Positions 26,804 through 36,269 of a stretch of DNA of 64,000 nt are shown piece by piece. The notes under the pieces are model-generated. The model was not told the origin of the DNA. It ran no database searches and saw only the letters and a list, made by a program, of their open reading frames with translations. The position numbers and the translations under genes are program-made. Numbering within the stretch: the first letter of the stretch is position 1; each line of letters begins with the position of its first letter. Origin of the DNA: Chloroflexota bacterium (GTDB lineage: Bacteria; Chloroflexota; Anaerolineae; Anaerolineales; Villigracilaceae); NCBI GenBank assembly GCA_019873655.1, contig JAIOAU010000004.1:141982-205981 (forward strand). The letters are read 5' to 3'.

Positions 26804-26904
26804 CCCTCACCTCGCACTTCGCACTCGGCACTTCGCACTTCGCACTTGGACACTTCGCACTTTGCACTTGACACTTCGCACTTCGCACTTGACACTTCGC
26901 ACTC
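26804..26904. repeat. Heptanucleotide array of CTTCGCA type (right arm)
   Basis: About 13 near-perfect 7-base units (ttcgcac with variants ctcgcac, tcggcac, tttgcac and ttgacac, and one unit of 8 bases) fill the gap between the four-helix-bundle start codon and the stop of the next neuB gene. On the complementary strand the unit is GTGCGAA, so this array is inverted relative to the one at 26392-26433. Confidence 0.9.
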
Positions 26905-27972
26905 CTACGCGCCCAAATCCGTCCAGCGCAATTCCTTGCCCTTGGGCAAATCGGTCAGCGCCCGGGTGCCGATGACGTTGGGGATTTCGTGCGGTTTGAT
27001 GGCTCCCGGCGTGGCCGGACGCAGGACGTCGATCATCTCGCGGGTGAAGACCTCGCCAGCGCGGATATCGCGCGCCGCCCGCAGACAGCGCCGCTGGACG
27101 ACCTGGGTATCTTGCTCGTTGGCAGTGATGAATTTATCGCCCGAACCGAGAGCGCGCTCCAGCAGACGGGTCTCTTCGACCATCTTGGCCCAGGTTTCGG
27201 GGTTCATGGCGAATTTGTGGTCCGGGCCTTCGCGGTTGTTGTCGTCGGTGAAGTGGCGCTCGATGACGCGCGCCCCAAGCGCCACCGCGCCCAGAATCGG
27301 CGCCAGGGCGTGGGTGTGGTCGGAGAGGCCCAGAATCACATCCGGGAACATGGAGGCGTAGGTCTTCAGGACGTTCAGATGGATGTGATCGTAGTTTTCG
27401 GGGCTGGCGGTGTAGTTGGTGTTGCACTGCATCAAGACCAGTTGCTTGTTGAGTTTCAAAATGGCGTGGACGGCGCGCTGCACCTCGCCGATGGTCGCCG
27501 CGCCGGTGGCGATGATGACCGGCTTGCCCTTCGAGGCCATGTGTTCGAGGGCTTCGATCCAGTCGATTTCGCCGGAGCCGATCTTGAAGGCCGGGACGTA
27601 GGGATCAACATGTTCGATGGAATCGTGATCGTAGGGCGAGGTGAAGAAATCGATGCCGACTTTGTCGCACTCCTCCTTCAGAATCGGCGTCCACGACCAG
27701 GAGACCGAGGCCTCGGCATAGACCTGCACGACCGACTTCTTCCAGGCGGCCTGGTGCGAGACCTGGGCGTTCATGTGCGAGAAGCCGTAGTCCGAGACAA
27801 TCTTGGGGGCCTGGAAATGCTGGAATTTGGCGGCGTCGGCGCCGGCCTCCTTTGCCAGGCGGATGAGCATCTTGGCCCGTTCCAGGTCGCCGTCATGGTT
27901 GGCGGCGATGTCGGCGATGAAGTAGGTGGGGCGGTTGGGGCCGATCCAGTGATTGCCGATTTTGATTTCCAT
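26905..27972 (-). CDS. neuB: NeuB/PseI/LegI-family nonulosonate synthase with SAF domain
   Basis: The 355-residue protein has the barrel blocks IADIAANHDGD at 19-29, KFQHFQAPKIVSD, KIGSGEID, IATGAATIGEV, MQCNTNYTASPENY and LGLSDHTHALAP. A C-terminal SAF/antifreeze-like domain begins near residue 295 (ARDIRAGEVFTREMIDVLRP). It should make a 9-carbon acid from PEP and an amino sugar. It is clearly a different subfamily from the short NeuB at 9109-9999. AGGAGG lies before ATG at 27972. Substrate choice (pseudaminic, legionaminic or neuraminic precursor) is open. Confidence 0.87.
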   Translation of the reverse strand: MEIKIGNHWIGPNRPTYFIADIAANHDGDLERAKMLIRLAKEAGADAAKFQHFQAPKIVSDYGFSHMNAQVSHQAAWKKSVVQVYAEASVSWSWTPILKEECDKVGIDFFTSPYDHDSIEHVDPYVPAFKIGSGEIDWIEALEHMASKGKPVIIATGAATIGEVQRAVHAILKLNKQLVLMQCNTNYTASPENYDHIHLNVLKTYASMFPDVILGLSDHTHALAPILGAVALGARVIERHFTDDNNREGPDHKFAMNPETWAKMVEETRLLERALGSGDKFITANEQDTQVVQRRCLRAARDIRAGEVFTREMIDVLRPATPGAIKPHEIPNVIGTRALTDLPKGKELRWTDLGA

Positions 27973-28000
27973 AGGTTCCTCCTGAAGCAGAGCGGTTGAA

Positions 28001-28262
28001 AGCATCGAATGACACGAATGAGAAGAGGTTTTAGCATCGAATAACACGAATGGAACGAATGAGAAGATTTAGCATCGAATGGCACGAATGGAACGAATGA
28101 GAAGAGGTTTTAGCATCGAATGACGCGAATGGAACGAATTAGAAATGTTTTAGCATCGAATGGCACGAATGGAACGAATGAGAAGAGGTTTTAGCATCGA
28201 ATGACGCGAATGGAACGAATTAGAAATGTTTTAGCATCGAATGGCACGAATGGAACGAATTT
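28001..28262. repeat. Seven-copy tandem array of an AGCATCGAAT repeat, unit about 40 bases
   Basis: AGCATCGA begins at 28001, 28033, 28071, 28112, 28152, 28193 and 28233, so the spacing is 32, 38, 41, 40, 41 and 40 bases. Each unit reads roughly agcatcgaatggcacgaat followed by ggaacgaat and a purine/T-rich tail. The last units alternate between two versions, giving an 81-base higher-order period. There are no unique spacers, so it is not a CRISPR array. The array fills the gap between the neuB start and the stop of the reductase gene. Confidence 0.92.
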
Positions 28263-29207
28263 TTATGCCTGCTGTTGATAACTCCTGATTTTCTGTGGAA
28301 AACCCTGCTGATATTGTGCATAAAAGCGCTCCAGACCGGTGGAAAACGAGGGGAGAGGCCGGCCCAGGGCGGTGGATAATTTGTGAGCATCCAGGCCGAG
28401 ATTGTGAGCGCGGCGAGCGGTCAAACCGGACCCTTCGACCGAGGCCGGGGCGATCAGGCCCTCGTCCAGGCCGAAGCGGCGGGCAATGGCGCAGCCGAAG
28501 TCGTACTTCGAGCAGACGTCCGCGCCGACGGTGTGGTACAGGCCGCGCAGGTCGGCGGCAAGCATGGCCAGCAACAGGTCGGCCAGGTCGCCGACGAAGG
28601 TGGGGTTGAAGGTCACGTCGGTGAAGCCGCGCACCGGCGCGCCGGCCAGCAGGTTGTTGAGGAAGAACTCGGCCAGGCTGCGCCGTCCGCTGGGACTGAA
28701 GCCGTAGAAGTTGACGCGCGCCACGATGGCCTCCGGGTTGGCCGCCAGGACAGCCTCCTCGCCCTCCAGTTTGGTGCGGGCGTACAGGCTGAGCGGGGCG
28801 GGGGCGTCCTCCTCGGTGTAGCGGCCGGCCTTCGTCCCATCGAAGACGGCGTCGGTGGAGATGTGAATCATCTTGACGCCGCGCTCGCGGCAGGCGGCGG
28901 CCAGTTCGCCGGGCAAATGGGCGTTCAGGCGGCGCGCCAGGAGGGGATTGGCCTCGCAGGCTTCCAGGTCGGCCAGGGCGGCGCAGTGAATCAGCCAGTC
29001 GGGGCGAGCCGCCTCGAGCAGACGCTCCGCCGCGCCCGGTTCGAGCAGGTCGAGGCAAATCTGCTCGAACGGCGCGCCAGACAGCGTGCAGCGGTCAGCG
29101 CCGACGACGAGATGTTCCTCGCCAGCCGCCAGCGCCAGGTTCAGGCCCAGCAGGCCGCTCGCGCCGGTGACGAGAAGCCGCTTCCTGCCGTCAACTCCCG
29201 TTGGCAT
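28263..29207 (-). CDS. RmlD-like NAD(P)-dependent sugar reductase
   Basis: The 314-residue extended SDR has TGASGLLGLNLA near the start, HCAALADLEACE and STDAVFDGTKAGRYTEEDAPAPLSLYARTKLEGE with the Tyr and Lys of the active site, then GFTDVTFNPTFVGDLADLLL. This is the dTDP-4-dehydrorhamnose reductase (RmlD) type. No rmlA, B or C genes are visible. Its 17-base overlap with pseB suggests it may reduce the 4-keto product of PseB, as reductases do in 6-deoxy-talose or FucNAc type routes (inference). AGGAGG precedes ATG at 29207. Confidence 0.78.
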   Translation of the reverse strand: MPTGVDGRKRLLVTGASGLLGLNLALAAGEEHLVVGADRCTLSGAPFEQICLDLLEPGAAERLLEAARPDWLIHCAALADLEACEANPLLARRLNAHLPGELAAACRERGVKMIHISTDAVFDGTKAGRYTEEDAPAPLSLYARTKLEGEEAVLAANPEAIVARVNFYGFSPSGRRSLAEFFLNNLLAGAPVRGFTDVTFNPTFVGDLADLLLAMLAADLRGLYHTVGADVCSKYDFGCAIARRFGLDEGLIAPASVEGSGLTARRAHNLGLDAHKLSTALGRPLPSFSTGLERFYAQYQQGFPQKIRSYQQQA

Positions 29208-30192
29208 ACGCCTCCTCGAAGGGCGCGATGAACTTCTTGATTCCCTCCACATCCAGCCATTCGGTGTTGTTGTCGGAGGCGTAGCGGAAGCCCTCCGGCA
29301 AGGCCTTGCCGCGCGAGCGCCAGTCGAAGACGAACCACATCGCCTCGGGCGGCAGGACGACGTACATGTCTTCCAGTTCGACCGTGCTGCGGGCCTCGTC
29401 ATCGGAGATGAGCACCTCGTGCAGTTTTTCGCCGGGGCGGATGCCGATGTTCTCGATGCGCGCCCGCGGGGCGATCGCCCGCGCCAGGTCGATGACCTTC
29501 ATGCTGGGAATCTTGGGGACGAACACCTCGCCGCCCTGCATGATCTCAATGCAGCGGATGACGAACTGGACGCCCTGTTCGAGCGAGAGCCAGAAGCGGG
29601 TCATGCGCTCGTCGGTGATGGTCACCCGCCCCGACTTGCGCTGGGCGAGGAAGACCGGCACAACCGAACCGCGCGAGCCGACCACGTTGCCGTAGCGGAC
29701 GCACGAGAAGCGCGTCTGGCTGCCGGCCGCGTAGGCGTTCGACTGGACGACCAGTTTCTCGGCGGCCAGTTTGGTCGCCCCGTAGAGGTTGACTGGGTTG
29801 ACGGCCTTGTCGGTGCTGAGGGCCATCACCTTGCGGACGCCGGCGTCCAGGGCGGCCTCGATGACGTTACTGGTGCCCATGATGTTGGTCTTGATGGCCT
29901 CCATCGGGTTGTACTCGCAGGCCGGGACCTGTTTGAGGGCCGCGGCGTGGACGACGATGTCCACCCCTTGCATGGCCCGCCGCAGGCGGTCGGCGTCGCG
30001 CACGTCGCCGATGAAATAGCGCAGCGAGGGGTGGTCGAATCCGCCGACGCGCATCTCGTGCTGTTTGAGTTCATCGCGGCTGAAGATGATCAGGCGGCGC
30101 GGATGATATTCCTTCAGCATGACCTCGACGAACTTCTTGCCGAAGGAACCGGTGCCGCCGGTGACGAGGATACTTTGTTCTTTCCAGTCCAT
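29191..30192 (-). CDS. pseB: UDP-GlcNAc 4,6-dehydratase (inverting), PseB type
   Basis: The 333-residue protein has TGGTGSFG at 11-18, SRDELKQHEM, AAALKQVPACEYNP, LSTDKAVNPVNLYGATK with Asp/Lys near 128 and Tyr137/Lys141, VRYGNVVGSRGSVVP, GGEVFVPKIPSMK and GIRPGEKLHEVLI. These blocks match PseB better than CapE/FnlA. The enzyme converts UDP-GlcNAc into a 4-keto-6-deoxy-L-arabino hexose derivative, first step to pseudaminic acid but also usable for other 6-deoxy amino sugars. The next pathway enzyme PseC is not in the window. Confidence 0.88.
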   Translation of the reverse strand: MDWKEQSILVTGGTGSFGKKFVEVMLKEYHPRRLIIFSRDELKQHEMRVGGFDHPSLRYFIGDVRDADRLRRAMQGVDIVVHAAALKQVPACEYNPMEAIKTNIMGTSNVIEAALDAGVRKVMALSTDKAVNPVNLYGATKLAAEKLVVQSNAYAAGSQTRFSCVRYGNVVGSRGSVVPVFLAQRKSGRVTITDERMTRFWLSLEQGVQFVIRCIEIMQGGEVFVPKIPSMKVIDLARAIAPRARIENIGIRPGEKLHEVLISDDEARSTVELEDMYVVLPPEAMWFVFDWRSRGKALPEGFRYASDNNTEWLDVEGIKKFIAPFEEAYANGS

Positions 30193-30212
30193 GCTACCTC
30201 TCTGCTTTAATG

Positions 30213-30466
30213 ACAGGATTTACGCAGACCCAACCGCCAAGACTCGGAGAACGCCAAAGTCCGGAGCGAGACGCCAAGCACTCTTGGCGAACTCTCGAAA
30301 ACGTTGGCGTCTTGGCAACCCAGCGGTGAGTCGACCAAACCGCCAAAACTCGGAGAACGCCAAAGTCCGGAGCGAGACGCCAAGCACTCTTGGCGAACTC
30401 TCGAAAACGTTGGCGCCTTGGCGTCTTGGCGGTGATGAAATGAACGTCATTTTGCATAAGTCCTGT
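30213..30466. mobile_element. MITE-like element with ACAGGAYTTAYGCA terminal inverted repeats
   Basis: ACAGGATTTACGCA at 30213-30226 and its inverted partner TGCATAAGTCCTGT at 30453-30466 match at 12 of 14 positions and bound 254 bases without coding capacity. Inside are two copies of an about 85-base unit starting near 30232 and 30338, 106 bases apart, each with CGCCAAG and TTGGCG elements. The right terminal repeat reaches the stop codon of the KpsS-like gene, and the left end lies 20 bases from the pseB start. Similar ACAGGACTTACGCA ends are known from insertion sequences (family knowledge, not searched). Confidence 0.65.
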
Positions 30467-32076
30467 TAGTGAAAAGTCCAATCGATTGGCTCGCCCGCCA
30501 GGTAATCGAAGACGCGGCCGAAGCGCGCTTCCCCTTCCGGGCCGAGGACGCGCTTCAGCGGCCAGGCCTCCAGGTCTTTCGGGAAGGTGGTCAATTTCCA
30601 GGGGAACGGCAGCGGATAGACGAAGAAGAAGAGATAGGCGTAGCGCCAGGCCAGTTCGACCTGTTCGGGCGTCAGGCGCGGGGCGGCGCGGCCGGAGATG
30701 TGCTGGTCGAGCAGGGCGAAGTACTCGTCCCACGTCTGCGGGTCGAGGGTGAAGCCGCGGCCGCGGTAATGGGTCTGCCCGGCGACGATGACCGGGATGC
30801 CGTTCATCGCCATCTCCAGGCCGGTGGTGGTGGTGTAGGCCAGCCCCAGGCGGGTCAATTCCATCAAATCGTAGGTGTTGACCTTTTCCATCGGCCCGAC
30901 CAGGTGGATGTGTTCGGGGAAACGCTCGAGCGCCGCCTGGGCCACCTCGGCCATCGAGGGGCCGGTGTTGAAGCGCTCGCCGGGGTGGATGCGCACCACC
31001 AACTGGACCTCGGGCCGGTCGGCCAGGAAGCGGATGGTGCGGGTGATCCATTCGGCCATCGACTCGGCGAAGAGGTTGCGCCCCAGCGTCAGGCTGTCGC
31101 CCAGGACGTTGGTGGCCATCAGGATGACCGGGCGGTCGTCCAGGCCGAGCAGACGGCGGACGCGCTCGCCGCCGGCGGTGGGCACGTCCTGCCAGAGGCG
31201 GTCGGAGTTGCCGAAGGTGCGGGCGCCCATGCGGGCGGCTTCCAGGTCGCGGATCTGCTGCCATTGTTCCGGGGTGAGCGGCTGGGCGCCGCGCGCCTGC
31301 CAGAGCGAATCGGTGTTCTGGCGCATGACGTCGTCGTTCTGGGCGATCCAGATTTCGCCCTGGTTTTCGCTGAATTCGTACGTGTTGACCGGAATGCCCA
31401 GCCAGCGCGCCGCCCGGTACACCATGCTGTATTCCTGAATCGAGCCATTGGGGACGATGAGCAGGTCGGGGCGGTCGGCCTCCAGCCAGGCCAGGGCCAG
31501 GCGCGCCGCCAGCCGGTTGCGTTCGTAGCGCAACTGATAGAGGTCCGAATGCGGATCGGTTTCCTCGGTCTGCAGGGTGTATTGCGTGTCGTAGAGCGCC
31601 ACCTGCCGGGCGGCCTCCTCCAATTCCGGCGGCAAGTCCCGGCCCTTGAGATGCCGCAGCGAGACGGGTCGCAGCCAGGGGCGCAGGCGGTTGAGCCGGT
31701 CGCGCGTGTACAGGTCGTGGATGCGCAGTTCGAAGGGCGTGCTGGGAGAGTAGAATTTCTTGTAGGGCAAGTAACCCAGGCTGAGGCGATGACCGCGGGC
31801 GGCCAGCGCCAGGCCCAGCACGGCGGAGAAATCGATCCAGTAATGCCAGGAACTGAACAGGTGAATCTTGCGTCCGCCGGAGGCGGGGACGGGATGGGAC
31901 GCCAGCGCCGCCAGCATCTCGGCGGTGTGGGCCTCCAGCATGTAAAAATAATAGTAGCCGCGATAGCGCCGGCGGCAATTCCACCAGTACAGTTCGGTCG
32001 CCAGCGGCAGGTTGACCAGCAAGCGCTGGCCGCGCGGCCCGATCAGGTCGGGGTTGTTGAGACGCGAATCGCTCAT
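30466..32076 (-). CDS. KpsS/LipB-like capsule polysaccharide GT-B protein
   Basis: The 536-residue protein has LVVRIHPGERFNTGPSM, HLVGPMEKVNTYDLMELTRLG, YTTTTGLEMAMNGIPVIVAG and a long region rich in aromatic residues at the C-terminus. The pattern resembles capsule-biosynthesis proteins of the KpsC/KpsS and CDP-glycerol-transferase fold. Its gene overlaps the wzt gene by ATGA, which supports a role in finishing or capping the ABC-exported glycan. The last sense codon is followed by TAA inside the terminal repeat of the element at 30213-30466. Confidence 0.68.
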   Translation of the reverse strand: MSDSRLNNPDLIGPRGQRLLVNLPLATELYWWNCRRRYRGYYYFYMLEAHTAEMLAALASHPVPASGGRKIHLFSSWHYWIDFSAVLGLALAARGHRLSLGYLPYKKFYSPSTPFELRIHDLYTRDRLNRLRPWLRPVSLRHLKGRDLPPELEEAARQVALYDTQYTLQTEETDPHSDLYQLRYERNRLAARLALAWLEADRPDLLIVPNGSIQEYSMVYRAARWLGIPVNTYEFSENQGEIWIAQNDDVMRQNTDSLWQARGAQPLTPEQWQQIRDLEAARMGARTFGNSDRLWQDVPTAGGERVRRLLGLDDRPVILMATNVLGDSLTLGRNLFAESMAEWITRTIRFLADRPEVQLVVRIHPGERFNTGPSMAEVAQAALERFPEHIHLVGPMEKVNTYDLMELTRLGLAYTTTTGLEMAMNGIPVIVAGQTHYRGRGFTLDPQTWDEYFALLDQHISGRAAPRLTPEQVELAWRYAYLFFFVYPLPFPWKLTTFPKDLEAWPLKRVLGPEGEARFGRVFDYLAGEPIDWTFH

Positions 32077-33353
32077 GCCAGCCTCTCGATTTGCCAGTCC
32101 AGGCGCGGGCGGACGACGCCCTGGCGGTTTTCGGCCCAGTGCATGCCGGGCGCGCCAGCCGGGTCCACGTTGAAGTCGAGGGCCTGGTCGTCCTCGAAAT
32201 AGCGCCGGATGTGATAGGAACTGGCGTTGACGCCCAGCGTGTAGCGGCCCTGATTGAGCAGGTCGGCCGGGACGACGCAGCGGCTGAGATAATGCCCGGC
32301 GGGGCGGTCGGTGTGGCGCTCGAACATGGCCGGTTCGTCGGTGTCGAAGGAGGTGAAGACCGGCTCGCCGCGCCCGGTGTAGAGGTACACGCCGACCCGC
32401 AGACCGGTCACCGGCGCGGTCAGGCGGTACTCGACCTCGACCGTGAACGGCTCGACCGAGCGGACGGTATCCACCACCGCGCCGCGCCGGTCGCGCAGGC
32501 GCAGGGCGATCGGCTGGAAGGGCGCGGCCTCGGCTGGAATCTCGTCCGCCTCCCACAGGCGCTCGCCGGCGCGGGCGTGGCCGGCCGAAAGGTAGTAGTC
32601 CACCGCCTCGGGCGAGGCGGCCCGCATCACCAGCCGGCCCTTGTCCAGCACGATGGTCTCCTGCGTCAGGCGCAGGATGGCCGACATGTTGTGGCTGACG
32701 AACAGCACCGTGCGGCCCTGCTGGGCCACGTCGCCCATCTTGCCCAGGCATTTCTTCTGGAATTCGGCGTCGCCGACCGCCAGGACTTCGTCCACCACCA
32801 GGATTTCGGGTTCAAGGTGGGCGGCCACGGCGAAGGCCAGGCGCAGGTACATGCCGGAGGAGTAACGCTTGACGGGCGTGTCGATGAACTGCTCGACCTC
32901 GGAGAAGGCCACGATTTCATCGAACTTGCGGTCAATCTCGCTGCGCTTCATGCCCAGGATGGCGCCGTTCAGGTAGATGTTCTCGCGGCCGGTCAATTCG
33001 GGATGGAAGCCGGTGCCGACCTCGAGCAGCGAGCCAACCCGGCCGCGAATCGTCACCGTCCCCTCGGTTGGGTCGGTGATGCGCGAGAGAATCTTGAGCA
33101 GGGTGCTCTTGCCGGCCCCGTTGCGTCCGATGACGCCCAACACCTGGCCGCGCTCGACCTCGAAGGAGACGTGGCGCAAGGCCCACAGCGTGCTGGCCGC
33201 CTGCTCGGACGGATCAGCGCGGCGGGCCAGCCGGCGGACGAGCCGCCCGCCGAAATCCACGAGTTGGTCGCGCAGGGTGTCGTTGCGCTGCGCCAGCGCC
33301 CCGATGCGGTAGCGTTTGCCCAAATCTTCGACTCGAATGGCCACGTTGCTCAT
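32073..33353 (-). CDS. wzt: ABC transporter ATPase for polysaccharide export with Wzt-type C-terminal domain
   Basis: The 426-residue protein has Walker A GRNGAGKST at 76-84, the family hallmark GSLLEVGTGFHPELTGREN near 107-125, signature YSSGMYLRL at 164-172 and Walker B ILVVDEVLAVGD at 184-195. From about residue 260 a beta-rich carbohydrate-binding domain follows, as in O9a/O12-type Wzt proteins that recognise a glycan terminus before export. With the permease gene next to it, it forms an ABC-dependent export system for a finished polysaccharide. Confidence 0.92.
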   Translation of the reverse strand: MSNVAIRVEDLGKRYRIGALAQRNDTLRDQLVDFGGRLVRRLARRADPSEQAASTLWALRHVSFEVERGQVLGVIGRNGAGKSTLLKILSRITDPTEGTVTIRGRVGSLLEVGTGFHPELTGRENIYLNGAILGMKRSEIDRKFDEIVAFSEVEQFIDTPVKRYSSGMYLRLAFAVAAHLEPEILVVDEVLAVGDAEFQKKCLGKMGDVAQQGRTVLFVSHNMSAILRLTQETIVLDKGRLVMRAASPEAVDYYLSAGHARAGERLWEADEIPAEAAPFQPIALRLRDRRGAVVDTVRSVEPFTVEVEYRLTAPVTGLRVGVYLYTGRGEPVFTSFDTDEPAMFERHTDRPAGHYLSRCVVPADLLNQGRYTLGVNASSYHIRRYFEDDQALDFNVDPAGAPGMHWAENRQGVVRPRLDWQIERLA

Positions 33354-33368
33354 CGAATCCCTCGCTCC

Positions 33369-35245
<1,877 letters not shown>

Positions 35246-35255
35246 TCAGGCTCCA

Positions 35256-36269
35256 TTACTGAACGATAAATTGCGCGTTGCGGTAGCGCTCGTCGTGCGG
35301 GTTGCGAATCAGGCCCGAGCGCAGGGCGTGGACCACCTCGCGCACGCCGTCGTCCACGCTGCGGGTGGCCTGAAAGCCCAGCCGCCGGCGCACCTTCTCG
35401 AATGAAACGGTGATGTCGCGCATGTCGCCGCCGAAGGTCAGGTCTTTGTAGAGCACCTCGGTCTCCGGCAGGCGCTTGATGACCAGGGCGACGATCTCGT
35501 CCTTGGTGTAGTTGCCGTCGTCGCTGCCGAGGTTGTAGACCTGGCCGCGAATCTTCTGTTCGCCGGCCTTCAGGCCGAGCAGGATGCCCCGCACCACATC
35601 CTGGACGTGCAGGAAAGAGCGCGAGTAGCCGCGCTGGTAGATGATCAACTGGCGGCGGGTGAAGGCGTCCAGCACGAACTGGTTGACGATCAAATCGAAG
35701 CGGGTGCGCGGCGAGACGCCGTAGAGGGTGGCCAGGCGGAAGATGAGCGGCGCGCAGGGGGCGTCCTTCTGCGCCAGCAGGAACTGCTCGGCGGCGATCT
35801 TGGTCTCGGCGTACAGCGACTGGGGGTTGAGCGGCGACTCTTCGGTGACCGGCTTGCCGTCTGGCGAGAGGCCGTAGCAACTGTAGGTGGAGGCGAAGAC
35901 GAAGCGTTCCGCCCCCATGCCGGCCGCCTGCTCGAAGACCCGTTGCGTCGCCTCGACGTTGTAGCGCCAGGCCGCCTGCCGCCCGACCGCCTGACAGGCC
36001 GGGAAGCCGACGATGGCCGCCAGGTGGACCACCGCGGCCGGGCGCGGCCAGTCGCGGCGCAGGGCGGCGCGCGCCGCCCCCGGCTCGGTCACATCGGCCT
36101 TGACGAAGTGAAAGTTCGGATGGTGCAGGAAGGCCAGCAGCGACTCGCCGCCGTACAGCAGGCTGTCCAGCACCGTCACCCGATAGCCGGCGCGCAGCAG
36201 TTCGGCGCTCAAGAGCGAGCCGATGTAACCGGCCCCGCCCGTCACCAGGATGTGCCGGGGTTCAGTCAT
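35256..36269 (-). CDS. NAD-dependent nucleotide-sugar epimerase/dehydratase
   Basis: The 337-residue extended SDR has TGGAGYIGS, HLAAIVGFPAC, ASTYSCYG and SLYAETKIAAEQ with the catalytic Tyr and Lys, then GYSRSFLHVQDVVRGILLGL and YNLGSDDGNYTKDE. It belongs to the WcaG-type SDR family whose members act on UDP-, GDP- or dTDP-sugars. The exact reaction is not decided by sequence. ATG at 36269 was chosen because GGAGG lies 5 bases before it; a GTG at 36275 would overlap that site. It overlaps the regulator gene by 8 bases. Confidence 0.78.
   Translation of the reverse strand: MTEPRHILVTGGAGYIGSLLSAELLRAGYRVTVLDSLLYGGESLLAFLHHPNFHFVKADVTEPGAARAALRRDWPRPAAVVHLAAIVGFPACQAVGRQAAWRYNVEATQRVFEQAAGMGAERFVFASTYSCYGLSPDGKPVTEESPLNPQSLYAETKIAAEQFLLAQKDAPCAPLIFRLATLYGVSPRTRFDLIVNQFVLDAFTRRQLIIYQRGYSRSFLHVQDVVRGILLGLKAGEQKIRGQVYNLGSDDGNYTKDEIVALVIKRLPETEVLYKDLTFGGDMRDITVSFEKVRRRLGFQATRSVDDGVREVVHALRSGLIRNPHDERYRNAQFIVQ

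Noticed and set aside
28001..28262. CRISPR array
   Set aside because: The unit repeats end to end at 38-41 bases with no unique spacers, the units contain shorter internal words, and no cas genes are near.
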